Source: a virus
Reading direction: 5' to 3' (one strand)
Length of the DNA stretch: 32,771 bases
Virus record (IMG/VR): IMGVR_UViG_3300042311_001491
Location: 1-32,771 of that record
This document shows positions 7,716-14,956 of this stretch, piece by piece; positions within the stretch are counted from its first letter, which is position 1, and every line of letters begins with the position of its first letter. The notes under the pieces are model-generated. The model was not told the origin of the DNA. It saw only the letters and a list, made by a program, of their open reading frames with translations, and searched no databases. The translations under genes and the position numbers were made by a program.

Positions 7716-8279
7716 TTAACAAGTTTTACAAGTGAGTTTTCCTAATAGTTCATATGCATAATTATACATCATCATTCCTTTTTTACAGTCACCATCGATT
7801 TCAACAAGAGCTTTTGCTGCTTTTAAATATCCATCTATGGTATTAAGTAAATCAAACTTTTGTTTTGTTTCAAAATCTGGTTCACACGGACCCAAGTTTA
7901 AAGATGCATAAATTTTCTTCAATAATATTTGAGCCTTAACATCGCGTAGATGATACTTCTCATCATACAAAACATTGTTTGGCGCAACAGAATATTGAAT
8001 GGTATAAATACCATCAGGTAAAGGATATTGTTGTAATCCACAATTATCTGTTTGAATATTTAACATACATGCATTTAAATTCAAAACAAATCCTTGTTCT
8101 AAAGCAGGAGTAGTCGTAGTTGTGAATTCAACACATTCGTTAAATCCCGGAAGTTGTATTTGCAAAGAAGCTCCAGAATAAGGAAGCAACGGTTCATATA
8201 CACTAAAGTCTTCAATTCTCAAAACACATTCAACTAATGCATCTGAAATATTTATTTTTATGTTATGTGTTCCACCCAT
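7716..8279 (-). CDS. Putative structural protein of Bacteroidota-phage type
   Basis: 187 residues. The N-terminal half is beta-rich, with the segment 'YPLPDGIYTIQYSVAPNN', followed by 'HLRDVKAQILLKKIYASLNL' and a helical C-terminal part ('FDLLNTIDGYLKAAKALVE') that ends TCKTC. I recall proteins of this plan (a beta domain with 'PDG.Y.I.YS' then helices with 'Y..AAKAL.E') in virion clusters of phages of Bacteroidota, but know no assigned function. It starts a run of seven closely spaced genes down to 2655. A strong terminator lies just upstream (8295-8331), so a promoter is needed in the 15-base interval or some readthrough occurs. I see no clear promoter there. Confidence 0.55.
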   Translation of the reverse strand: MGGTHNIKINISDALVECVLRIEDFSVYEPLLPYSGASLQIQLPGFNECVEFTTTTTPALEQGFVLNLNACMLNIQTDNCGLQQYPLPDGIYTIQYSVAPNNVLYDEKYHLRDVKAQILLKKIYASLNLGPCEPDFETKQKFDLLNTIDGYLKAAKALVEIDGDCKKGMMMYNYAYELLGKLTCKTC

Positions 8280-8294
8280 AATGCATAATATAAA

Positions 8295-8331
8295 AAATGG
8301 AGAATAGAGTAAAATCCTCCATCCTCCATTT
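8295..8331 (-). terminator. Rho-independent terminator after 522-residue virion gene
   Basis: Arms at 8295-8309 and 8317-8331 pair over 15 bp in minus-strand RNA (two G-U wobbles) with a 7-base loop, followed by a short U run (8291-8294 side). It lies 19 bases after the stop of the gene at 8351-9919. Confidence 0.85.
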
Positions 8332-8350
8332 AAGTAAAATTTAAAATTTA

Positions 8351-9919
8351 TTAAATTGCTGCGTAAACAAATGGTGTATGAGAACTTGTCAATAAAGAAA
8401 CTTGACTGTTACCAGCTCCTGCCAACCATGCTGCCATAAACGCTTCAAATAAAGCTGTTGTTGGAGATGTTGAACCACTACAAGGAATATAAATATTCAA
8501 TTCGTAATTTTCAGAAGTGAAAGCACTCGAAATGTTTTCTTTAAATGGAATCTCATGACGAATAATAAATCTAGTATACAAACCAGATCTATTAATGTTA
8601 GAAAGCAATTTATCGCCTTGTTCGATTTCACGCAATCTTTGATCTTCAGACCAGTTGTTTGTTCTACGAGGAGCATCATCGATAAACTCACGTAAAACTT
8701 CTTCACCAAAACCTTGACCTGAAAAACCAGTGTGTTCGCAAACAGTACATAATTGATCAATACAAGCTTTTCCAGTTCTGTCAACTAATGCTAAACTTGT
8801 GATTTGAACAGGTTCAACATCAAAACCATCAGAATATTGGAAAGAACAGTTACCGAATTTTGTTTCAACATAAGCTCCTGAAATACGAATACCTGCTAAA
8901 GTACCAGGAATATATCCAGGTGAAACATAGTTATCGAAAATATTTGAAGCTGAATAACCAGCGGCTACAGCTTCAGCTGCAGTTGCAAACCAAGGAACTT
9001 GATTTTGATCGTAAACAATCGGTCTAATAAAATGCATGAAGTAAGGGTTAGAAATAATATCTTTCGCCCATTGTAACATGATTAAAGTAGAATCAATTCT
9101 TTGAGGACCTACCGCTTCAACATCACAACAACCTCCATATGCAGTTACATATCTTGGAACTTTGTTATTTAAAACTGACAAATAAGCAGAACCACCTAAA
9201 GCGATTTGCAAATTATATGTTTCACCACAATAAAACTCGTAGTTACAACCTCCGTATTCATTTAAATCTAGAGTAGCAACTGTTGTTGGTACAGCCGATC
9301 CTTCAACAGTACCTAAAGTAAGTAAATCACCAGTAGTATACCCTGTTCCATTGTCTGATTCTTCTACTGAAAGAACTTCACCACCTGAAATCACAATATC
9401 TACAGTCATTCCGCTACCAGTACCTCCAGTTACAGGAACGTTTTGATAAACTCCATCTGTATAACCAGCACCAGGGTTAGCTGGAGAAAGAGTAGTTGTA
9501 TTTGTAAAATTAGTATTACCAATATGACAAACAGCTACTTCTGGAGCAGCACAAACTATTTTTTCAAAACTAGTAATATACTTAGGATTAATCAGTTTTG
9601 ATTTACTTGACTCTTGATAACCTCCGTGAAAAGGACCAATTTTGTCAACTGAATGAAATGAACTGTTAGCCAAGTATAACATTTTACCACCTGTTACAGC
9701 AGCAGATGCAGCTATTACAGAAGTTCCTACCGTAGGATCAAAGAAACCAAAAGTTCCTGGACCTAAAGCAAAAGGAGCGTTGAGATTTTTAAGTTCTGCT
9801 GAATGAACACCAGCAGTAGTAAGAAATCCAGATTGAACACCAGATTGAACACCTGATGCTACTTGAGTTGGTTTTGACCCTAAATAAGGTTTTCTCCAAT
9901 GAGATAATCTTTCTTGCAT
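8351..9919 (-). CDS. Abundant-type virion protein, unknown (sheath/tube/head candidate)
   Basis: 522 residues. It starts MQERLSHWRKPYLGSKP, followed by a short VQSG tandem repeat. A beta insert at about residues 145-215 ('GAGYTDGVYQNVPVTGGTGS', then 'NGTGYTTGDLLTLG') is a domain type found inserted in structural proteins of large phages. The C-terminal half has 'RRTNNWSEDQRLREIEQGDK' and 'RFIIRHEIPFKENISSAF', and ends in an Ala-rich region. It is transcribed apart from its neighbours, with terminators on both sides (9961-9996 and 8295-8331), as expected for a protein made in large amounts. Candidates are a tail tube, a sheath or a second head protein; I cannot choose. It contains several cysteines (GGCCDVE, CTVCEHTG), unusual for capsid-type proteins. 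Confidence 0.6.
   Translation of the reverse strand: MQERLSHWRKPYLGSKPTQVASGVQSGVQSGFLTTAGVHSAELKNLNAPFALGPGTFGFFDPTVGTSVIAASAAVTGGKMLYLANSSFHSVDKIGPFHGGYQESSKSKLINPKYITSFEKIVCAAPEVAVCHIGNTNFTNTTTLSPANPGAGYTDGVYQNVPVTGGTGSGMTVDIVISGGEVLSVEESDNGTGYTTGDLLTLGTVEGSAVPTTVATLDLNEYGGCNYEFYCGETYNLQIALGGSAYLSVLNNKVPRYVTAYGGCCDVEAVGPQRIDSTLIMLQWAKDIISNPYFMHFIRPIVYDQNQVPWFATAAEAVAAGYSASNIFDNYVSPGYIPGTLAGIRISGAYVETKFGNCSFQYSDGFDVEPVQITSLALVDRTGKACIDQLCTVCEHTGFSGQGFGEEVLREFIDDAPRRTNNWSEDQRLREIEQGDKLLSNINRSGLYTRFIIRHEIPFKENISSAFTSENYELNIYIPCSGSTSPTTALFEAFMAAWLAGAGNSQVSLLTSSHTPFVYAAI
9828..9851. repeat. 12-bp tandem duplication inside the 522-residue virion gene
   Basis: CCAGATTGAACA occurs twice head to tail (9828-9839 and 9840-9851) and encodes the repeated VQSG in the N-terminal region. 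It is a small, recent-looking slippage or duplication event. Confidence 0.8.
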
Positions 9920-9960
9920 GTCTTTAATTTTAATTTATAAATAAGATATAATATAATCAA

Positions 9961-9996
9961 AAAAAACTAATTATTCATATTTTTAATTAGTTTTTT
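9961..9996 (-). terminator. A/T-rich terminator overlapping the end of the 237-residue gene
   Basis: Arms 9961-9973 and 9984-9996 are perfectly complementary over 13 bp with a 10-base loop. In the minus-strand RNA the stem ends in a run of U. The stem overlaps the last codons and stop (9983-9985) of the upstream gene. The stem is A/T-only except one G-C pair, so termination may be leaky. Confidence 0.6.
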
Positions 9997-10696
9997 CATT
10001 TTGGTTATCATTAAGTTGAGATTGATTATACATCTCCAAAGGTCCTGCTATAAGAGAAGCTGCTTCTTTTATGAAAAGGATGCCTAAATCCGTTTTAAAT
10101 TCACAATCAAAATTACTTGTTGAATAAGTTTGAGTATCTAAATTTAAAACACCAACCTTTTCAACGTTTTTAGGAAAACGATAATAAGTTAGTTTAACAT
10201 TTTCAATATCAAATTCATCGTTGGTATAAATTTTTAATCTGAAATCTTCAAGAGTACAAAAAGTATGACCCCAATTAAAATTAGGTTGTTTAAATTCGTC
10301 TCTTAAATAAAGATCAGCATTTGATTCACCAACTAAAAAACACATCATTTTTAATGGTTTTTCGCAACACTTAGACTTAGCATCAAACTCAATTCGTTTA
10401 AATTCAAAATAATCTGAAAATAATTTTTGAGATAAATAATATCCATCTTTTTTCGCTACAGTTAAGTCTGTAGGCAAAGTTAAGATTTCGTTAAAATCAT
10501 CCAATCTTTTTTTAGTAGATTCATCTCCAGCTTTTAGTACATTTAATCCACTTAAGTTTTTTCGTAACCAGTTTATTCTACCTTCATTGTATGCGGATAT
10601 TATTTTAACATCGGGCAAATTATCAAAATCTTGTGAATCTAATTTATTTAATTTTTCTTTAACCAAATAAAGTATTTTTTCTACGGGAGTGCTCAT
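9983..10696 (-). CDS. Head-tail connector / ring protein
   Basis: 237 residues. The N-terminal helical part ('VEKILYLVKEKLNKLDSQDF', then 'ISAYNEGRINWLRKNLSGLN', then 'GDESTKKRLDDFNEIL') closely follows a pattern I associate with connector or ring proteins of phages of Bacteroidota, usually of the form 'V.EAFN.AQ..WVRRQL.G.N...EG.E.T..RIDDLQ'. The middle and C-terminal parts are beta-rich. It lies downstream of the capsid and head genes, as expected for a protein docking under the portal. It is preceded by a terminator (10713-10734) that ends the small peptide gene. The start MSTPVEKIL is well placed in an A/T-rich leader. Confidence 0.65.
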   Translation of the reverse strand: MSTPVEKILYLVKEKLNKLDSQDFDNLPDVKIISAYNEGRINWLRKNLSGLNVLKAGDESTKKRLDDFNEILTLPTDLTVAKKDGYYLSQKLFSDYFEFKRIEFDAKSKCCEKPLKMMCFLVGESNADLYLRDEFKQPNFNWGHTFCTLEDFRLKIYTNDEFDIENVKLTYYRFPKNVEKVGVLNLDTQTYSTSNFDCEFKTDLGILFIKEAASLIAGPLEMYNQSQLNDNQNEKTN

Positions 10697-10712
10697 ATTT
10701 TTTTACTAAAAA

Positions 10713-10734
10713 AACCGAGGAATTACCCTCGGTT
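10713..10734 (-). terminator. Rho-independent terminator after Lys/Gly peptide gene
   Basis: Arms AACCGAGG (10713-10720) and CCTCGGTT (10727-10734) are perfectly complementary, with a 6-base loop. On the minus strand the stem is followed by a run of seven U. It lies 4 bases after the stop codon of the 38-residue gene. Confidence 0.9.
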
Positions 10735-10738
10735 AAGT

Positions 10739-10855
10739 TTAACACTTTTTTCCACCTTTTTTCATGGATCCTCCCATTTTCATTTTAGGAGGAGTTTTTT
10801 TAACCGGTCCTCCTTTTTTCATTTTAGAAGAATCTTTTGACATAGTTTTTTTCAT
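10739..10855 (-). CDS. 38-residue Lys/Gly/Met-rich basic peptide
   Basis: An open frame of 38 codons starts at ATG 10855-10853 and ends at TAA 10741-10739, directly before a strong terminator. The product begins MKKTMSKDSSKMKKGGPVKK and repeats the element K-M-K-x-G-G three times (MKKGG, MKMGG, MKKGG), ending KKC. It is extremely basic, with no acidic residue except one Asp. Small peptides with repeated KKGG elements occur in many large marine phages, usually near structural genes, without a known role. Its own terminator, A-rich leader and place among head genes argue that it is real and expressed. It could bind DNA or a negatively charged virion surface; that is inference. Confidence 0.7.
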   Translation of the reverse strand: MKKTMSKDSSKMKKGGPVKKTPPKMKMGGSMKKGGKKC

Positions 10856-10909
10856 TGTTTTACTTTTTAGAAGTTTTAATTTAATGAAAAAAAACGTCAA
10901 ATCAAAATA

Positions 10910-11935
10910 TTACCAGTATCTCTCTTTTACACTTTTCTGAACAACATCACAAAATTCTTGATTTACTGGATTTGAGAAGAATTCAACTACTTCAGAAGTA
11001 TTTCTACCTAAAGAAACCACTTCTTTTGTTTCAGAGTCAACATAGTTGTGAGAATTATTGTTAATTACAATTTGATTGTAATTATATAAATCTTGCACAA
11101 TAGCTTTAATAAACAATGTTTCTCCTTTTAATTCAGATGCTGCAATAAATCTATTTGCTGCATCTTTAATGGTTCTGATGTTTTTTCTACCATTTAAATA
11201 AGCATCAAGACTTTCATAAAGAGTATCTTTACTCGTTCTTAATTTAAACGAACTTGCATCAGGCATAAGAATTTTTGAAATATAAAATAGTTTATTATTA
11301 CCTTCATCCATTAAATTTTCCAAAATCGCAATAGCTTTATTTTTAAGTCTAGTAGATTCATTTCCAGATTTAGCATCTTCAAATTCATTTGATAAATACC
11401 AACGTTTTCCTTCTTTATCGCAAGCTTCTTTGTCAGTTGAACATAATGAAAATCCTCCACACTTTAAAGAATAATATTTTACTAAATCTAAAATATCATC
11501 TTTTGGAAATAAAAATAATTCATTATTATCAAAAGATATTGATATAGTTGAATAAAAGTCTTTATTTGTTGGATAAAAAGTTTTAACATTATTCCAAAAT
11601 GTATCTTTTTCTAATTCGGAATCAGGAATAACATTAAAAGAATGAGCTTTTTCTAAATATTGAACCGCTTTTCTTATACTTAAAATTTTAGCGTTTTTTT
11701 CTTCTTTATCTAGAATTCCTTTAATTGATGGATGTTCTTCATCCAAACCGTTTATATATCGTCTAACTCCACCTGCTTTTGAAATATAAGCCATTGGTTC
11801 GCTGTGTGAAACTTTTGGAAAAACAACCATTTCATAACCTTCTAATCCCATAGAAGTATTAGTTTCTTTAACATTAGGTTTAACTGAAATTGATCCAAAT
11901 TCAAAAGTTTCTTTATTTTCTTTATTTTTTTCCAT
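10910..11935 (-). CDS. Head-associated protein of unknown function
   Basis: 341 residues, first gene after the major capsid gene and separated from it by a strong terminator. The N-terminus is polar and charged ('MEKNKENKETFEFGSISVKP'). The middle is helical with 'SIRKAVQYLEKAHSFNVIPD', and a Lys/Asn-rich C-terminal half is also helical. No enzymatic motif, signal peptide or membrane segment is visible. In tailed phages this place often holds a capsid auxiliary, cargo or decoration protein. A promoter-like pair (TTTG at 11977-11980 and TAATATTG at 11950-11957 on the minus strand, 19 bp apart) lies just upstream, suggesting separate transcription. The family is not recognised. Confidence 0.5.
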   Translation of the reverse strand: MEKNKENKETFEFGSISVKPNVKETNTSMGLEGYEMVVFPKVSHSEPMAYISKAGGVRRYINGLDEEHPSIKGILDKEEKNAKILSIRKAVQYLEKAHSFNVIPDSELEKDTFWNNVKTFYPTNKDFYSTISISFDNNELFLFPKDDILDLVKYYSLKCGGFSLCSTDKEACDKEGKRWYLSNEFEDAKSGNESTRLKNKAIAILENLMDEGNNKLFYISKILMPDASSFKLRTSKDTLYESLDAYLNGRKNIRTIKDAANRFIAASELKGETLFIKAIVQDLYNYNQIVINNNSHNYVDSETKEVVSLGRNTSEVVEFFSNPVNQEFCDVVQKSVKERYW

Positions 11936-11949
11936 GTTTGTGTTTTTTA

Positions 11950-11980
11950 CAATATTACAAAAAAAAAGAAAGCTAACAAA
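11950..11980 (-). promoter_or_regulatory. Putative promoter for the 341-residue head gene
   Basis: On the minus strand a TTTG (11980-11977) is followed after 19 bp by TAATATTG (11957-11950), one mismatch from TAnnTTTG. The spacing fits the Bacteroidota -33/-7 consensus. It overlaps the terminator of the capsid gene and lies 15 bases before the ATG at 11935, so the leader would be short. Confidence 0.4.
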
Positions 11981-11996
11981 AAAATGTTAGCTTTCT
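11967..11996 (-). terminator. Rho-independent terminator after major capsid gene
   Basis: Arms AGAAAGCTAAC (11967-11977) and GTTAGCTTTCT (11986-11996) are perfectly complementary over 11 bp with an 8-base loop. In minus-strand RNA they are followed by an unbroken U run encoded at 11959-11966. It lies 18 bases after the capsid stop codon. Confidence 0.92.
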
Positions 11997-12013
11997 AATT
12001 TATTATTTTATAA

Positions 12014-13651
12014 TTATAATGATCCTCCAGTTATAGGATTTCTCATTACAAATTTCAATAATTTTGTTGGATCTTCTACGAATAAAGCTGGATAAGATTG
12101 CTCCATGTCAACTTGATAACCGTCAAATCTATCAGAAGCTTGGAATCCAGAAGTTCTACCTAAATAATCCATGTTACCATTACGGTATCTCCACATAAAC
12201 TCATTATCAAACTTGTTTCTCAACATTTTGATATTTCCTTTTTTCATTTCTGTAATATCAAAAATGATAAAGCTGTAAGAAGAAAGTCTGTAACCTGTGT
12301 GAAGAATTGGGTTTTCAATATCATTCGCTTCAGTTGGATCTAATGCTGGATTCAATACAAATTTAACATTCGCCAAGAATGGAATTTTGAAACGAGTAAA
12401 CGCGATACCGTAAGATAAATCCATTGATTTACCTTCGATTGCACCGATGTCAGCAGCTTGAATATCCATAGGTTTAGAAAACGCTTTTCTTTCGATTGCA
12501 TCACTAACCAGTTTCATTCCACCTATACCAGTTTGAATAATTAATTCATTCTGAGAATCTGGACCTTTGAAATTAATTCTACCGTTGTAGAAATTAAATA
12601 ATTCAGAATCAAACATGTCTAAAGTGAAATCTTCTAAATTGAAGATATTTTTAAACGAGTTATCAGTTTGTTTCCATAAACCTACAGACAAACGCATTTC
12701 AGATGGAGAACCTGCTTCAGAAGTTATTCTACCTCCTTTACCCCACATAAGGTAATTTTCAATATCAGTAGCAACTTTTTGTATATGAGATTTTTCTAAT
12801 TCTGTAACATACGTTTTAGAAATAGTTCCCTTTTCCAACGCACCTTTCATATACGGTGTTCCAACTAAATTAGCAAAAGCTTCAACAGAACGAATCGACG
12901 GATCATTTTTTGAAAACTTAGGATCATTGGAAATATTCCAAATTTCAGTTACAGGTAACTTACCATCAGAAGTCAATCCTTTTTTCATTACTAATTCCGC
13001 TTTTGATGATACAGAATAACTAGCGTGCGCTCTTGCATTACCTACGTAATTATAAAACTCACGATACTTTCTTGTTGCCATCATATCTGAGAAGTTTTGA
13101 CCTTCTGGAGATTTTGCAGAACCTACTCTAAAGTATTTTGTTCCGTTTCTCAAGAAACGATTATCAAAAACTTTTGTTGAATCAGAATTTACAATAGTAA
13201 CCGTATAAAAAGCATACGTTTGACTATGTGTAATTTCACGAGATACAATGTACAACTCCATACCATTCATTTTATCGTAAGTGATAATATCACCAACTCC
13301 AAATTTTCTCTGGTTTAGCTTAATACGGAAAGGTAAACCATCACGACCTTTGTTTACGTTTGATGGATCTAAGTCTTCCATTGAAACAGGAAGTTCTTCA
13401 GCGATTGGATGTTTCCAAGAATAACGACCATCTGGATCGTCAACATCAATGATGTCAGCTTTATCAAATGATGCCATTGTATACAAAGGAACATCTACTA
13501 ATTTGGATTGTTGAAATAATTCAATAATCCCTAAATCGGTTGGTTTTCTTTCTCCAGCCAATTGGTATAAATGGTTTTCTTGTACGCGAGAATTAACTTC
13601 TAAGTATGTATCTCGTGTGTGAATACCATTGTTTAATACAGGTGTACTCAT
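12014..13651 (-). CDS. Major capsid protein (HK97-fold candidate)
   Basis: 545 residues. Position is the main evidence: it follows terminase, portal and an acidic scaffold-like protein, and a strong terminator comes directly after it. The layout suits an HK97-fold capsid protein: an N-terminal arm, a strand-rich segment with 'YSWKHPIAEELPVS' (about 75-88) that may form the E-loop region, a long spine-helix candidate near 'TYVTELEKSHIQKVATDIEN', and a C-terminal A-domain-like region ('RYRNGNMDYLGRTSGFQASD') ending NPITGGSL. It is longer than the simplest capsid proteins (about 300-400 residues) and near the 490-550 typical of crAss-like phages. Codons in this gene look more G+C-rich and uniform than in its neighbours, consistent with high expression. 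Confidence 0.8.
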   Translation of the reverse strand: MSTPVLNNGIHTRDTYLEVNSRVQENHLYQLAGERKPTDLGIIELFQQSKLVDVPLYTMASFDKADIIDVDDPDGRYSWKHPIAEELPVSMEDLDPSNVNKGRDGLPFRIKLNQRKFGVGDIITYDKMNGMELYIVSREITHSQTYAFYTVTIVNSDSTKVFDNRFLRNGTKYFRVGSAKSPEGQNFSDMMATRKYREFYNYVGNARAHASYSVSSKAELVMKKGLTSDGKLPVTEIWNISNDPKFSKNDPSIRSVEAFANLVGTPYMKGALEKGTISKTYVTELEKSHIQKVATDIENYLMWGKGGRITSEAGSPSEMRLSVGLWKQTDNSFKNIFNLEDFTLDMFDSELFNFYNGRINFKGPDSQNELIIQTGIGGMKLVSDAIERKAFSKPMDIQAADIGAIEGKSMDLSYGIAFTRFKIPFLANVKFVLNPALDPTEANDIENPILHTGYRLSSYSFIIFDITEMKKGNIKMLRNKFDNEFMWRYRNGNMDYLGRTSGFQASDRFDGYQVDMEQSYPALFVEDPTKLLKFVMRNPITGGSL

Positions 13652-13673
13652 TTTTATTTTTGATTTTTAATTA

Positions 13674-14852
13674 TTACTTACCTAAACTGAAAACGCTATT
13701 TCTTTTTAACCCACTTTTTTTAACTACGTTCTGTGAAGAAACTTGTGTTTTAGAAACAGGTACATGTGTAGCTATTTTTCTATTTGCATCCTTTATTTTT
13801 TCTTGAGCATTTATAGAAACTTCTTTTCTAATTTTAGTTTCTAAAGAGTTTAAGATTAAACTAGGATCTTTTAATATAGCTAAAGCTAATACAACCGAAG
13901 CCATATCAGGATTTTCCCCATATTGTTTTTGTTCTAATAAATACTGAAGTTCATTAACCTGTTCTCCGTTTAAAGATTGAAATCTTTTTTCAGCAAGACC
14001 TGTAAATAAATTTTGTTTAGTATCATTATCTAAAACAATTCCAGATATATCTGGTGATTTTAAAACAGTAACTACATTTTGAATTTTTTTATGTTCGTTT
14101 TGAAGTTCTTGTTTTTTAATTAAATCTTGATCAGCTAATCTTTTCTTTAAAATAATAGCTTGTTTTTCATCTAATCTTTTTTTATACTTTTCAGCATAAT
14201 TAGTTAAAGTGTCTCTATCTTCCAAAGCAGTAATATCATCTTCAATGTCTTCATTACTTAAAATTCCTTCCATTTGATGATACTCTCTAACTATTCTAAT
14301 TGCATCTTCTTTTTTTGTTGGATCCAAATCTAAAGTTTCTTGAACTTTAGATAGCTGAGAAAACATTGAAGTTAAATCAGATTCTTTAGCACCGTTTAAA
14401 GAAAATACTACAACGTCTTGAACCGATTTAGGTAAACGTTTAAACAATTCAACTGGTGCAGCTTGTGAAGCTCCTGTTACAGCATCTTCAATATTTCTAG
14501 AAATTAATTCTTCAAAATCTTCTGATGTATACTCAGTTAAATCTTTTTCAGGATTACCCTCATCATCAATAAACACTTTAATTAACCCTTTTTCTACTAA
14601 ATTCGAAACAGCTTTTAACATTGGAGAAGAGTCAATAGTTTTTTCTTCCTCCTCCTCTTCTTCTTCGTCATTATTAAGATTGTCTAAATCGACATCAGTT
14701 TTTTCTTCTTCACTTTCTTCTTCATTATCTAGTTCATCCAAAACTGAAGCATCAGGAGGTGAAGTGAAAACATTTTTTCTGTCACCACCTTCAACAGTTT
14801 CTTCCGAAAACATGTTGTCAAAGTCTACGTCATTAATTTCTTCTTTACTCAT
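13674..14852 (-). CDS. Acidic scaffold-like protein
   Basis: 392 residues, between portal and major capsid genes. The first 75 residues are very acidic, with a run of eight glutamates at about residues 62-70, followed by helical segments. About residues 205-265 have coiled-coil character ('YKKRLDEKQAIILKKRLADQ', then 'KKQELQNEHKKIQNV'). The C-terminus is basic ('VVKKSGLKRNSVFSLGK'). An acidic, helical protein with a short basic tail, directly upstream of the capsid gene, is the usual profile of a capsid scaffold: the basic end binds capsid subunits and the protein leaves or stays as internal cargo. No protease motif is evident. Spacing to the capsid gene is 22 bases. Confidence 0.65.
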   Translation of the reverse strand: MSKEEINDVDFDNMFSEETVEGGDRKNVFTSPPDASVLDELDNEEESEEEKTDVDLDNLNNDEEEEEEEEKTIDSSPMLKAVSNLVEKGLIKVFIDDEGNPEKDLTEYTSEDFEELISRNIEDAVTGASQAAPVELFKRLPKSVQDVVVFSLNGAKESDLTSMFSQLSKVQETLDLDPTKKEDAIRIVREYHQMEGILSNEDIEDDITALEDRDTLTNYAEKYKKRLDEKQAIILKKRLADQDLIKKQELQNEHKKIQNVVTVLKSPDISGIVLDNDTKQNLFTGLAEKRFQSLNGEQVNELQYLLEQKQYGENPDMASVVLALAILKDPSLILNSLETKIRKEVSINAQEKIKDANRKIATHVPVSKTQVSSQNVVKKSGLKRNSVFSLGK

Positions 14853-14956
14853 TTTGTTTTGTGTTTGTGTATTAATAATATAACGATTTTTGCACCTTTT
14901 AACTAATTTAAAGTTAAAAATCTTATAAGTTTTATTTTTTTACAATTAGACTATTG

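Noticed and set aside
8497-8784. 95-codon minus-strand open frame in another phase inside the 522-residue gene
   Set aside because: Fully inside the larger virion gene, with no independent leader or terminator. Hydrophobic composition fits a shifted reading frame.
14906-14929. Hairpin TTTTAACT / AGTTAAAA between portal and scaffold genes
   Set aside because: Eight A/T-dominated base pairs without a proper U tract. It may be chance in A/T-rich DNA, so it was not called a terminator.
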